64,000 bases of DNA from Bacteroidota bacterium. Lineage in GTDB: Bacteria > Bacteroidota > Bacteroidia > UBA4408. Where the stretch lies: positions 62,001 through 126,000 of the forward strand of contig CAUJCU010000013.1 in the NCBI GenBank assembly GCA_963169745.1, written 5' to 3'. Of this stretch, positions 8,873 to 17,360 are shown in pieces. A program made the position numbers and the translations under genes. The stretch's first letter is position 1, and every line of letters starts with the position of its first letter. The notes beneath the pieces were generated by a model. The model was not told where the DNA came from. It did no database searches and saw only the letters and a program-made list of their open reading frames with translations.

Positions 8873-9598
8873 TTATAACAGATAAAAGAAGGTAAAAACA
8901 AACACCCAAACCAAATCTACGAAATGCCAATATAATCCAACTTTTTCAACCATTTCATAATGGCCTCGTTTTTCGTAGGTACCTTTAACCACATTAAGAT
9001 AAATGATAAAATTAATAACTACTCCACTAAAAACGTGAAAACCGTGAAAGCCAGTAATAAAAAAGAAAAAGTCGCCAAATACAGGCAATCCATACTCGTT
9101 ATATTTTAAATTAGCTCCGTGAACAACGGTATCTTTCCAAACTCCATCTACTAATATATTTCTTACTGCGCCTTCCGGGGTTCCAACAATAAAATTATAC
9201 CATTCCCAAGCTTGCGATCCAACGAACATTAAGCCTCCTAAAATGGTAAGCAACATCCATTTTTCCACTTCTTTTTTCTTATTCCGATGTCCGGCTTCAA
9301 CAGCAAGAACCATAGTTACAGAACTCATAATAAGTATAAAAGTCATTAACCCTACATAGGCCAAAGGAATACTACCTTCGTAAAACGGAAAGTGATGGAA
9401 AACGTGTCCGGGATTAGGCCAAATATCCGTATATTTATGACGCATAAAGCCGTAAGAGGCCAACAAACCAGAGAAAGTGAATGCATCGGAAACTAGGAAA
9501 AACCACATAAAAAGTTTTCCATAGCTTGCTCCCATAGGAGAAACTCCACCTCCTCCCCAATGGGGTTTTACTTGTGTTGCAGCAGCGTGACTTGACAT
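8873..9598 (-). CDS. ctaE: Cytochrome c oxidase subunit III
   Basis: A 241-residue haem-copper oxidase subunit III with five predicted transmembrane helices, the short form that lacks the first two mitochondrial helices. Recognisable family segments are MWFFLVSDAFTFSG near residue 31, GSQAWEWYN, GFHGFHVFSG and YWHFVDLVWVFVF at the C-terminus. It is the first gene of the minus-strand run ctaE, ctaF, SCO, DUF420, CxxC protein. The 146-base gap upstream is AT-rich and separates it from an unrelated lipoprotein gene. The genes for subunits I and II, and heme O synthase, must lie elsewhere. Confidence 0.93.
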   Translation of the reverse strand: MSSHAAATQVKPHWGGGGVSPMGASYGKLFMWFFLVSDAFTFSGLLASYGFMRHKYTDIWPNPGHVFHHFPFYEGSIPLAYVGLMTFILIMSSVTMVLAVEAGHRNKKKEVEKWMLLTILGGLMFVGSQAWEWYNFIVGTPEGAVRNILVDGVWKDTVVHGANLKYNEYGLPVFGDFFFFITGFHGFHVFSGVVINFIIYLNVVKGTYEKRGHYEMVEKVGLYWHFVDLVWVFVFTFFYLL

Positions 9599-9744
9599 AT
9601 AATATTTGTTAATTTAATTTACAGCGGGTAAAAGTAGAAAAATATTTTTAATCACATCAAGATTTTTTTTAACTCTTTTCAGCTTTTTATTCATGTTCTT
9701 TAATAACTATTGCAATAAGCTCAAAATCAATTAGTTTAATTTTA

Positions 9745-10254
9745 TTAATGGATAAGTTCGTAGTTTTTAATTTCGTAAAAAATATGTCCTTGTTCATCTT
9801 CATTAATCTTAATTTGCGCATCAAAAAGCTGATCGTTTTTTAAACCTGGTAAAAAAATATCGTTAGGGTCGGGCGATTTATATTCATTACTGGATACTAG
9901 TGTACGCGTAAAATGAACCAAAAGGGTATCTCCTTCAAGTAGGGTTTTAGGGATATTGTAGCCGCAACTGTATGATTTCATAATAATAATATAAGCTTGG
10001 CAATGATACGCATGGCAAGGTGATTTCTTTGTATCACTCTCGAAGTTCAAAATATTAAATACCGATGCCATAATTTTACACGTTCCGGGTTCAACAGGAT
10101 ACGTATTAGTTGTTTGTTCTAATTTTGATTGCTTATTGGGAGCATTCGTTGAAGTACTACCTTGTTGATTTTTTAGGGTTGTTTTACATGCTCCAAACAA
10201 ACAAAATGTAACAGCTATAAAAAAGTATTTATAAGTTTCAATAATTTTTATCAT
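9745..10254 (-). CDS. Putative lipoprotein of unknown function
   Basis: The 169-residue protein begins with a hydrophobic segment and a lipobox, CLFGAC, at about residues 18-23, so it should be a lipid-anchored exported protein. A Ser/Thr/Asn/Gln-rich linker follows, then a domain with paired cysteines (KSPCHAYHCQAYIIIMKSYSCGYN) and a C-terminal beta-rich part (GHIFYEIKNYEL). No family is recognised. Its ATG overlaps the stop of the upstream YkgJ-type gene by four bases (ATGA), so the two are translationally coupled. The cysteine pattern beside a metal-chelating domain protein is suggestive but proves nothing. Confidence 0.7.
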   Translation of the reverse strand: MIKIIETYKYFFIAVTFCLFGACKTTLKNQQGSTSTNAPNKQSKLEQTTNTYPVEPGTCKIMASVFNILNFESDTKKSPCHAYHCQAYIIIMKSYSCGYNIPKTLLEGDTLLVHFTRTLVSSNEYKSPDPNDIFLPGLKNDQLFDAQIKINEDEQGHIFYEIKNYELIH

Positions 10255-10733
10255 AGCTCCTGATTTAGGTGGTTAAAAATACGAGCAACTGCAGGACAAA
10301 CTGTACTGTTTTTTAAAGTTAAGTCAAGAATTTGGTTCATTCTTTTACGATTGGTATGTGGGTATTCGCGGCAAGCAGTAGGACGGCTGCTATAAATGGT
10401 ACAATAGTTTTCGTAATCTAAAAAAGGGCAAGGTGCCGATTTTAACACATAATCATTGTCTTTGTCAATTTTCAAATACTTTTCAATAAAAGCCATTGGC
10501 TTTATTTTGAGCGCCTTAGCTGCACGCTCTATATCCGTCATGTAAAAAATAGGGCTGGTTGTTTTACAGCAATTGGCACACTTCAAACAGTCTATTTGCT
10601 CAAACACCTTATGATGTAAATTTCCGAAAACAGCATCTAAATCTTTCGGCTTTTTACGTTTAAACTTTTCAATAAGTCGGGCATTGCTGTCCAACTTATT
10701 TTGAGCTTGAATTAATTCGTTATTGTAAATCAT
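10251..10733 (-). CDS. YkgJ-family cysteine-cluster (metal-chelating) protein
   Basis: A cytosolic protein of about 160 residues with the zinc/iron-chelating YkgJ pattern: CLKCANCC in the first half, then CPFLDYENYCTIYSSRPTACREYPHT in the middle, and a later single cysteine (NSTVCPAVARIF). The open frame extends upstream to a TTG at 10790, but ATG 10733 is preferred because it shares its A with the TAA of an upstream 33-residue ORF (TAATG junction), typical of coupled translation. Its own stop overlaps the next start by ATGA. Family members are implicated in binding metal, possibly an iron-sulfur centre, but the reaction is unknown. Confidence 0.85.
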   Translation of the reverse strand: MIYNNELIQAQNKLDSNARLIEKFKRKKPKDLDAVFGNLHHKVFEQIDCLKCANCCKTTSPIFYMTDIERAAKALKIKPMAFIEKYLKIDKDNDYVLKSAPCPFLDYENYCTIYSSRPTACREYPHTNRKRMNQILDLTLKNSTVCPAVARIFNHLNQEL

Positions 10734-10834
10734 TATAAAAAAAACAAAGCGGCAATTATCATAATTAAAATGATAACCAAATACTGCCAAATGTCAACAA
10801 AATATACCTTATACGTGTTCCAAAAGTCTTTCAT
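10733..10834 (-). CDS. Small single-helix membrane protein (33 residues), coupled to the YkgJ gene
   Basis: A short ORF starts at ATG 10834 and ends with TAA 10733-10735; the last A is the first base of the downstream ATG. The peptide begins MKDFWNTYKVYFVDIWQY and ends in a hydrophobic run (LVIILIMIIAALFFL), the form of a tail-anchored or single-pass micropeptide. A TAnnTTTG element lies 17 bases upstream of the start. Start, stop overlap, amphipathic head and helix argue that it is real. No family is recognised. Confidence 0.6.
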   Translation of the reverse strand: MKDFWNTYKVYFVDIWQYLVIILIMIIAALFFL

Positions 10835-10850
10835 ATCTAAAAATTACGTG

Positions 10851-10858
10851 CAAATATA
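10851..10858 (-). promoter_or_regulatory. Bacteroidota -7 element upstream of the small ORF/YkgJ operon
   Basis: The minus strand reads TATATTTG, an exact TAnnTTTG match, ending 16 bases before the ATG at 10834. No convincing -33 TTG partner was found. Its position supports transcription starting just ahead of the 33-residue ORF rather than at the later YkgJ start. The rest of the 278 bp gap to 11112 is AT-rich with nothing else recognised. Confidence 0.5.
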
Positions 10859-11112
10859 AAGCCAAATTGGGAATTTATTTATTTTTTCTATTGCAGCAGA
10901 AATTTCATTATTACGCTTTATTGCTCAAAAGCAAACCTATCAAACTCCTCTACTCTTGTAATAAAAACGATGTTAATTCTTTGAATTTTAATTAGCTTTT
11001 ATTAATAACATACGTGTGTTAATATCCAATTAAAATTATCTGAAATGCACCCAATGATATCTTTATTTTTAAGCTCCTAATAAATTTATATTCAACAGCT
11101 CTAAAAAGGTTT

Positions 11113-11829
11113 ATGAAATCGTTACTGTTATTGCTCTTTTTTACTCTTTTTGGAGCTCTGGAAGCAAGTAACAAGACCTTCGTTTTTCAAGGTCCTACAC
11201 GAAATACGGCACATGAGGCCACCTACAGTTTTGGTATTGATATAAGCCGCTACCAAACTATTTTTTGGGAAAAAATAGATACCAATATTAATTTTATTAT
11301 TTGTAAAGCCTCAGAGGGGATTACCATAATTGACCCTAAATTCAGCACTTTTTGGAATAAAATAAATCCACGTGTAAAAAAAGGAGCTTATCATTTTTTC
11401 AGGCCTCAAAACTCGGGAATTGAACAGGCACGCCTTTTTTTAAGTGTTGTTAATTTTCAAAAAGGGCATTTATTACCGGTAATTGATGTGGAACATGGCA
11501 GATCTTATAGACATATTAAGCCGGCTATAGCTGCAAAGCACTTGAAAGATATGATTCGGTATATTGAAAAAGAACTTAATGTGAAACCCATTATTTATAC
11601 TAATGCCAGCTTTTGGAATCGTCAGTTTGCACCACATTTTAAAGATATGGGACAAGAGTATCACTTGTGGATTGCGGACTATAGACTACGTGAAGATCCG
11701 GCTATTCCTAAGGGTTGGGACGATTGGACAATTTGGCAGCACAGTTGTAAAGGTATTGTTAGAGGTATTTTAAACGAAGTTGACTTAAATGTTTGCAAAG
11801 TTGATTTGAATCAACTAACCATTAAATAA
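11113..11829 (+). CDS. Exported glycoside hydrolase family 25 lysozyme-like protein
   Basis: A 238-residue muramidase-type protein with a signal peptide (MKSLLLLLFFTLFGALEAS). The GH25 fold is shown by FGIDISRYQ near residue 44 (catalytic-type Asp), FIICKASEG, KKGAYHFFRP, PVIDVEHG with the Asp-x-Glu pair near 128-130, and a closing WIADYRL and DWTIWQHS. It should cut the beta-1,4 bond in peptidoglycan in the periplasm or outside. It stands alone between unrelated genes. Whether it remodels the cell's own wall or attacks other bacteria is not shown. Confidence 0.9.
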   Translation: MKSLLLLLFFTLFGALEASNKTFVFQGPTRNTAHEATYSFGIDISRYQTIFWEKIDTNINFIICKASEGITIIDPKFSTFWNKINPRVKKGAYHFFRPQNSGIEQARLFLSVVNFQKGHLLPVIDVEHGRSYRHIKPAIAAKHLKDMIRYIEKELNVKPIIYTNASFWNRQFAPHFKDMGQEYHLWIADYRLREDPAIPKGWDDWTIWQHSCKGIVRGILNEVDLNVCKVDLNQLTIK

Positions 11830-11879
11830 TCTTTCTTATGAATGATAAAAAAGCTATCTTTAACTCTTAAACTTTAATC

Positions 11880-13355
11880 ATGGACAGATATGATTTATGT
11901 GTTATTGGAGGAGGGCCGTCAGGTTATGCGGCAGCTATGCGTGCAATTGATTTTGGGAAAAAAGTTTTGTTGATAGAGAAAGATAAAATAGGCGGAGCAG
12001 GTTTGTTTTACGGAGCTTTGTGGAGTAAAGCCATGTGGGAGTATTCACAAAAAGTGATACAAATTAGGCAAGAAATCGGTAAAAATACAGCTAGTTTTGA
12101 AGGGATGATAAAAATGGCCGATGAAGTACTTTTTGACCGCAAATTTCAGATGACTGTACACATGAAACTGCTTCAAGAAGAAACAGAAAGTAAGCTATTT
12201 CATTATGAAAAAGGCGAAGCATCTTTTATTGATGAACATCAAATACGTATTGTTAAGAAAGATAAGGGAGAACACATCATTTATGCTGATCATATTGTTA
12301 TAGCTACAGGAAGCAGACCACGGTTAGTAGAAAACATTCCGGTTGATGAAAAAATAATTATGACCAGCAACGGTATTGGAAACTTAGGGAAACTACCTGA
12401 AAGCCTTGTTGTAGTTGGAGCCGGTGTAGTTGGTTGCGAGTTTGCTACAATTTTTTCGAATTTAGGAAAAACAAAAGTATTTTTAATTGATAAAGGAGAA
12501 AGAATTTTACCCTTTGAAGATGAAGATGTAGCCTTAACTGTAATGGAAAATCTTGAGCAAAATGGCGTTGTAATTCATAAAAATTCCAGTTTACATAAAA
12601 TTGAGATTAGGAACAACCGTGTGCATTATGAGTTAAAATATAATGACGGAAAACTGGAAAGTTTTGAAGTAGAACATGCCTTAATATCTATTGGTCGTGT
12701 TCCTAATACTGAAGGATTAAATTTGGATAAAGCTGGTGTGGAGCTAACCGCAAGAGGCAATATAAAAGAAAATGATACCCAAACCACAGTACCGCATATT
12801 TATGCTGCCGGAGATGTGAGTGCCAGTATAGCCCTTGTAAATGTAGGCGAACGTGAAGGCCGCCATGCCGTTGCCCGTATGTTTGGCCATCATGTAAAAC
12901 CTTTGGTTTATAACAATATATCAACAATTATGTTTTTAAATCCCGAAGTGGCTTCTGTTGGTATGGGCGAACAAGAAGCTTGTGAAAAAGGGATAACAGT
13001 TAAGGTGGCCAAGATTGATTATTCGTGTATTGCGCGTGCTATTGCTATGCGTAAAACAAATGGTTTCTTTAAAATATTGGTTACAAACGATGAGGAAATG
13101 AAGATTTTAGGGATGCGTGCTGTTGGCGAACATGCCAGTAGTGCTATTCAAGCTGTTGCCTATTTAATCCATACCAATCAAGGTATTGAGGAACTTGCTG
13201 TTATGATGCATCCGCATCCTTCTATTATTGAAGGAATTCAGGAATGTGTGCGCATGTTATTAGGAAAATCAATTTATAAATCATCGGTATTCAAAGACAA
13301 GTTAAAATGTTACACTCGAAATAAAGAAGTTTGTACTCCTTTGGAAAGATTATAA
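11880..13355 (+). CDS. Lipoamide-dehydrogenase-like flavoprotein without the active-site disulfide
   Basis: A 491-residue group I pyridine nucleotide-disulfide oxidoreductase fold: FAD Rossmann motif GGGPSGYAAA at residue 9, ATGSRPR, NAD(P) motif VVGAGVVGCEFA near 180, IYAAGDVS near 308, and a C-terminal dimerisation domain with HPHPSIIE, equivalent to the catalytic His-Glu dyad. The usual CxxxxC after the FAD motif is missing: the segment reads GGAGLFYGALWSKAMW. Two cysteines instead occur in the tail (C477 and C485, CX7C). Lipoamide reduction by the classical mechanism is unlikely; a transhydrogenase or quinone/NAD(P)H oxidoreductase role is possible. It is followed 12 bases later by rsmI. 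Confidence 0.85.
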   Translation: MDRYDLCVIGGGPSGYAAAMRAIDFGKKVLLIEKDKIGGAGLFYGALWSKAMWEYSQKVIQIRQEIGKNTASFEGMIKMADEVLFDRKFQMTVHMKLLQEETESKLFHYEKGEASFIDEHQIRIVKKDKGEHIIYADHIVIATGSRPRLVENIPVDEKIIMTSNGIGNLGKLPESLVVVGAGVVGCEFATIFSNLGKTKVFLIDKGERILPFEDEDVALTVMENLEQNGVVIHKNSSLHKIEIRNNRVHYELKYNDGKLESFEVEHALISIGRVPNTEGLNLDKAGVELTARGNIKENDTQTTVPHIYAAGDVSASIALVNVGEREGRHAVARMFGHHVKPLVYNNISTIMFLNPEVASVGMGEQEACEKGITVKVAKIDYSCIARAIAMRKTNGFFKILVTNDEEMKILGMRAVGEHASSAIQAVAYLIHTNQGIEELAVMMHPHPSIIEGIQECVRMLLGKSIYKSSVFKDKLKCYTRNKEVCTPLERL

Positions 13356-13367
13356 ACCCCCATAGTT

Positions 13368-14039
13368 ATGCTTTATATAGTGCCCACTCCTATTGGAAAT
13401 TTAAAAGATATTACCCTCAGGGCATTAGAGATACTCCAATCGGTAGATGCAGTTATAGCTGAAGACACGCGAAAAAGCGGACAATTACTGAAACATTATA
13501 ATATTGAGAAACGCTTTATTTCTTTTCATCAGCATAACGAGCATAAGGTAGTAACTTCTATTTGTGACAAGCTGGAATCTGGTCAAAATATGGCATTAAT
13601 AACCGATGCCGGGACACCCGGAATTTCTGATCCCGGCTTTTTATTGGTAAGAGCTTGCATACTCGCCAAAATTGAAGTATGCAGTTTACCCGGAGCCACA
13701 GCATTTGTGCCGGCTTTAGTAAATTCAGGGTTACCCAGCGAACGCTTTTGTTTTGAGGGCTTCTTGCCTGTAAAAAAAGGGCGGCAAACACGTTTAGAAC
13801 AACTCGCTATTGAGTCGCGCACCATCATTCTATATGAATCGCCACACCGATTATTAAAAACCTTAGGCCAACTTAAAAATTACTTAGGAGCTGAACGAAG
13901 AGCCTCGGTAAGCAGAGAACTTACCAAACTCTTTGAAGAACATAAAAGAGGAACATTAGAAGAATTAGAGCATTATTTTACCACGCAAAATATACGTGGC
14001 GAAATTGTTGTAGTAGTAGAAGGTTGCCCTTCTAAATAA
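13368..14039 (+). CDS. rsmI: 16S rRNA (cytidine-1402-2'-O)-methyltransferase
   Basis: A 223-residue SAM-dependent methylase of the tetrapyrrole methylase fold that modifies C1402 in the 30S decoding centre. Family segments are clear: LYIVPTPIGNLKDITLRA at the start, AEDTRKSGQLLKHY, ALITDAGTPGISDPGFLLVR, and LPGATAFVPALVNSGLPSERFCFEGFLP. The usual C-terminal extension of E. coli RsmI is short here. It begins 12 bases after the flavoprotein gene, so cotranscription is likely though functions are unrelated. Confidence 0.96.
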   Translation: MLYIVPTPIGNLKDITLRALEILQSVDAVIAEDTRKSGQLLKHYNIEKRFISFHQHNEHKVVTSICDKLESGQNMALITDAGTPGISDPGFLLVRACILAKIEVCSLPGATAFVPALVNSGLPSERFCFEGFLPVKKGRQTRLEQLAIESRTIILYESPHRLLKTLGQLKNYLGAERRASVSRELTKLFEEHKRGTLEELEHYFTTQNIRGEIVVVVEGCPSK

Positions 14040-14160
14040 GAGTAAATAATTTTCTTTTTGGCTGTTGTTTCTCTTGTTTTTTAAAACTAATTATTTAACA
14101 TGGTATGCTTATTGTTAAAAGGGAATAGGTAACTTTGTAAAACTAATTTTGCTTGCACTT

Positions 14161-14712
14161 ATGAAAATTGTGTTTTGTTTATTTTCCTTTATTTTTTTAA
14201 CCCCTTTATACTTACAGGCTCAAATTTTTAAATCAAAACCTAAAGCTGTGAAGGTTAGTTTTTATTCTAAAACACCTTTAGAAGACATTACTGCTTTAAA
14301 CAGTAATTCGGTCTCATTTATTGTGGGCGATTCCATAAAATTTAGCTTAGCAAATACTGGTTTTATTTTTCCAAAGCCATTGATGCAAGAGCACTTCAAC
14401 GAAAACTATATGGAGAGTACCAAATATCCAAAATCAACATTTAGTGGGAAAATAAATGAAAAAACAGATTTGACCAAAGATGGTGTTTATCGGGTAAGCT
14501 GTAGCGGATTGCTATACATACATGGGGTTGAAAAACGAATTACCGTACCCGGAGTTTTTGAGGTAAAAAATGGACAGGTTAATTTAAAAGCATCCTTTCC
14601 TATTTTGTTAGATGATTATAATATTAAAAGACCGAACATAGTTATAGAAAAAATAGCCGAACAAATTGAAATTAAAATTGATGCTGATTACCTTCCATAT
14701 CAAAAGAAATAG
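14161..14712 (+). CDS. YceI-family exported protein
   Basis: About 183 residues with a signal peptide (MKIVFCLFSFIFLTPLYLQAQ) and a lipocalin-like YceI beta barrel. Supporting segments are FYSKTPLEDITALN, SFIVGDSIKFSLANTGFIFPKPLMQEHFNENYM, YPKSTFSGKI and GVEKRITVPG. YceI proteins bind isoprenoid-like or other apolar ligands in the periplasm; the ligand here is unknown. ATG 14161 was chosen over an upstream TTG because it begins the signal peptide. TAACTTTG at 14130-14137 matches the -7 consensus, with TTG at 14112 a possible but closely spaced -33 element. Confidence 0.85.
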   Translation: MKIVFCLFSFIFLTPLYLQAQIFKSKPKAVKVSFYSKTPLEDITALNSNSVSFIVGDSIKFSLANTGFIFPKPLMQEHFNENYMESTKYPKSTFSGKINEKTDLTKDGVYRVSCSGLLYIHGVEKRITVPGVFEVKNGQVNLKASFPILLDDYNIKRPNIVIEKIAEQIEIKIDADYLPYQKK

Positions 14713-14736
14713 AAGGTACACTCATTAATGGAAATA

Positions 14737-15813
14737 CTATCGCTCGCGTTCTCTTTTTTGATAGGTAATTTTTAAGGGATTACTCGAAATCTCGGCATAT
14801 ATTTCTCTTTGCTTAATGATATCTAAAGCAGTATATACTGCATTTCTAAAAGAAGATTCAGATGCCAGGTTCTTTCCAGCCAAGTCATAGGCCGTTCCAT
14901 GATCGGGAGAGGTTCTCACAATTGGCAATCCGGCAGTAAAGTTCACACCCTGTTCAAATGCTAAAGTTTTAAATGGGATTAAGCCCTGATCGTGGTACAT
15001 ACTTAATACGGCATCAAACTTGGTATAGAGTCCACTTCCAAAAAAACCATCAGCTCCATAAGGCCCAAAAGCTAATATACCTTCTTCTTTTAATTTTTCA
15101 ATTGATGGAAAAATTATAGTTTTCTCTTCATTACCCATAACTCCATTATCACCCGCATGTGGGTTAAGGCCCAGTATAGCAATTTTAGGCTTTTGAATTC
15201 CGAAATCTTGAATGAGAGAATTGGCCATAATTTTCGCTTTCTTAAAGATTTTTTCGATACTCAAGAGCGAGGCTACTTGTTGAATAGGAACATGACCGGT
15301 AACTGTACCAATTTTAAGATGTTCGGAAACTAAAAACATCAAATGTTCTGGAGCATTAAATTGTTGTGCCAAATACTCCGTGTGCCCGGCAAAGCGAAAT
15401 GACTCAGAACGGATATTATCTTTATTAATTGGAGCCGTTACCAGAGCATCAATGAAGCCTCTTTTCATATCATTTATAGCAGTATTTATTGACTCTAAAG
15501 CTAATGCTCCGGCTTCGGGAGTAGCGATTCCAGGCTGGTAATTAACCTCTTTGTCGTACACATTCAAAAGATTTACATGCTTATTAGAAACCTCCGAAAT
15601 TTGTTTAATTTGATGAAAACCAAATTCAGGAATATGAACGTTCTTTCGATACTGTGTTGCTGATTTGACATTACAATAAATAATAGGAATACAGCATTGC
15701 AACATTCGGTTATCTGAAAATGTTTTGATAATAACCTCTAAACCTACGCCATTGATATCGCCACAAGTAATCCCAATTTTTGGCAAAAAACTCTTTTCGT
15801 TTGTTTTGCTCAT
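14737..15813 (-). CDS. pdxA: 4-hydroxythreonine-4-phosphate dehydrogenase
   Basis: A 358-residue NAD-dependent enzyme of pyridoxal-5'-phosphate synthesis (DXP-dependent route). PdxA hallmarks are GITCGDINGVGLEVI at the N-terminus, DALVTAPINKDNI, FAGHTEYLA (metal-binding His), LGLNPHAGDNGVMG, YDAVLSMYHDQGL-like residues in KFDAVLSMYHDQGLIPFK, and GLPIVRTSPDHGTAYDLAGK. Length is slightly above the usual 330 residues owing to small insertions. It is convergent with the YceI gene and divergent from mqnC across 138 bases. Confidence 0.96.
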   Translation of the reverse strand: MSKTNEKSFLPKIGITCGDINGVGLEVIIKTFSDNRMLQCCIPIIYCNVKSATQYRKNVHIPEFGFHQIKQISEVSNKHVNLLNVYDKEVNYQPGIATPEAGALALESINTAINDMKRGFIDALVTAPINKDNIRSESFRFAGHTEYLAQQFNAPEHLMFLVSEHLKIGTVTGHVPIQQVASLLSIEKIFKKAKIMANSLIQDFGIQKPKIAILGLNPHAGDNGVMGNEEKTIIFPSIEKLKEEGILAFGPYGADGFFGSGLYTKFDAVLSMYHDQGLIPFKTLAFEQGVNFTAGLPIVRTSPDHGTAYDLAGKNLASESSFRNAVYTALDIIKQREIYAEISSNPLKITYQKRERER

Positions 15814-15951
15814 ATTTAATTTATGTATTTTTACGAAAAATATTGAGTGCGAAATTAGTGAATAAAACCATAATTTCTGCAGTTAATTCTTCAAACTGAT
15901 TTTGAAGTTCTATATTTAAACACAAAGATACCTTACTAAGAGTACTATACT

Positions 15952-17079
15952 ATGAATACCGATGATTTGCTAGCTCGAGCATTGCATTTTGATTTTTTAA
16001 ATAAGGAAGAAGGGATGTATTTATATCACCATGCTCCTTTAACTGACTTGATGTACACAGCCGATGAAATGCGTAAAATACACAAAGAAAATTCACCCTA
16101 CGTAACTTGGATTATTGATCGTAATGCGAACACTACCAACGTTTGCTTAGCCAATTGTAAGTTTTGTAATTTTTACCGAATTCCGGGTCATAAAGATGCT
16201 TACGTCACAACTATTGAACAATACAAACAAAAGATTGATGAGACGTATCGCTACGGAGGAAGGCAACTCCTTTTGCAGGGCGGGCATCACCCTGAACTAG
16301 GCTTACGCTTTTACGTGGATTTATTTCAGCAACTTAAAAAGCTGTATCCTGATTTAAAACTTCATGCGCTTGGTCCTCCAGAAGTAGCTCATATAACAAA
16401 ACTAGAGAAAAGCACGCATACCGAAGTCTTGAAAGCTTTAATAGATGCAGGGTTAGACAGTTTGCCTGGGGCCGGAGCCGAAATTTTGAACGACCGAGTA
16501 AGGCGTTTGATTTCTAAAGGTAAATGCAACGGAAAAGAATGGCTTGATATTATGCGTGCTGCACATCAGTTAAACTTGACCACCTCGGCAACGATGATGT
16601 TTGGTCATGTTGAAACCATAGAAGAACGCTTTGAGCATTTAATTTGGCTGCGTGAAGTACAAAGTGAAAAGCCCCAAATAGCCAAAGGTTTTTTAAATTT
16701 TATACCCTGGCCATTTCAGGATGATGGCACTTTGCTTAGACGATTAAAAGGCATACGAAACAGTGTAACCGGAATAGAGTATATTCGGATGATGGCTCTA
16801 TGCCGTATCATGTTACCCAATATAATTAATTTTCAAGCATCGTGGCTCACCGTTGGAAAAGAAATTGCTCAAATATGTCTTCATGCCGGAGCTAATGATT
16901 TTGGTTCTATAATGATAGAAGAAAATGTTGTTTCGGCAGCCGGTGCTCCACATCGCTTTACCTCCAAAGGGATTCAAAGTGCTATAACCGAAGCCGGCTT
17001 TATACCTCATCTCCGCAATCAGCAATATGAGTTAATTGCAATGCCTGAAAAAATAGATGAGCAGGTGATTAATTATTAA
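15952..17079 (+). CDS. mqnC: Radical SAM cyclic dehypoxanthinylfutalosine synthase, menaquinone pathway
   Basis: A 375-residue radical SAM enzyme with the CX3CX2C cluster motif at C65, C69 and C72 (CLANCKFC), preceded by IIDRNANTTNV. Further family segments are LLLQGGHHPELGL, AGLDSLPGAGAEIL, ATMMFGHVET and SAAGAPHR. It cyclises dehypoxanthine futalosine in the futalosine route to menaquinone. MqnE and CofH are related, but the IIDRN..NYTN-like lead and the length fit MqnC best. It is a single gene; the next element downstream is the riboswitch promoter, seven bases after its stop. Confidence 0.88.
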   Translation: MNTDDLLARALHFDFLNKEEGMYLYHHAPLTDLMYTADEMRKIHKENSPYVTWIIDRNANTTNVCLANCKFCNFYRIPGHKDAYVTTIEQYKQKIDETYRYGGRQLLLQGGHHPELGLRFYVDLFQQLKKLYPDLKLHALGPPEVAHITKLEKSTHTEVLKALIDAGLDSLPGAGAEILNDRVRRLISKGKCNGKEWLDIMRAAHQLNLTTSATMMFGHVETIEERFEHLIWLREVQSEKPQIAKGFLNFIPWPFQDDGTLLRRLKGIRNSVTGIEYIRMMALCRIMLPNIINFQASWLTVGKEIAQICLHAGANDFGSIMIEENVVSAAGAPHRFTSKGIQSAITEAGFIPHLRNQQYELIAMPEKIDEQVINY

Positions 17080-17086
17080 ATATTAT

Positions 17087-17094
17087 TACTTTTG
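17087..17094 (+). promoter_or_regulatory. Bacteroidota -7 element before the cobalamin riboswitch
   Basis: TACTTTTG is an exact TAnnTTTG match, placed so that transcription would begin at about 17099, immediately before the conserved riboswitch core. This makes a self-contained promoter-riboswitch-gene unit starting just after mqnC. Confidence 0.6.
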
Positions 17095-17103
17095 CTACAT
17101 CAA

Positions 17104-17257
17104 TAGGTTTTGCATTGTACAAATTAAAAGGGAATCTTGTGTAAATCAAGAACAGTTCCCGCTGCTGTAAGTCTATATCTGGTGTAAGCCAGAAGCTATG
17201 CCATATTGCCACTGTTTTGTTCGGGAAGGCAGCATAGTTAGACAAGTCAGAAGACCT
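17104..17257 (+). ncRNA. Cobalamin (B12) riboswitch aptamer
   Basis: The conserved adenosylcobalamin riboswitch landmarks occur in order: AGGT (17104-17107) able to pair with ACCT (17254-17257) as P1; AAAGGGAA; GTTCCCGCTGCTGTAA; GCCAGAAG; the B12 box GCCACTG (17208-17214); GGGAAGGC; and CAGAAGACCTGCC. The remaining 100 bases to the btuB ATG would be the expression platform, containing an imperfect hairpin (ATGCTTT with AAAGGCAT). Binding of B12 should lower expression of the three genes downstream. This is a strong call on family motifs; gene context agrees. Confidence 0.95.
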
Positions 17258-17360
17258 GCCTTTTGATGCTTTAGAAATGCTTTCGGTGAAAAAGGCATGA
17301 AGTTTATCTGCATTGATTGTAAACTCCTTGTTTGTTTTGCCTTTAATGTTATCACGATAA

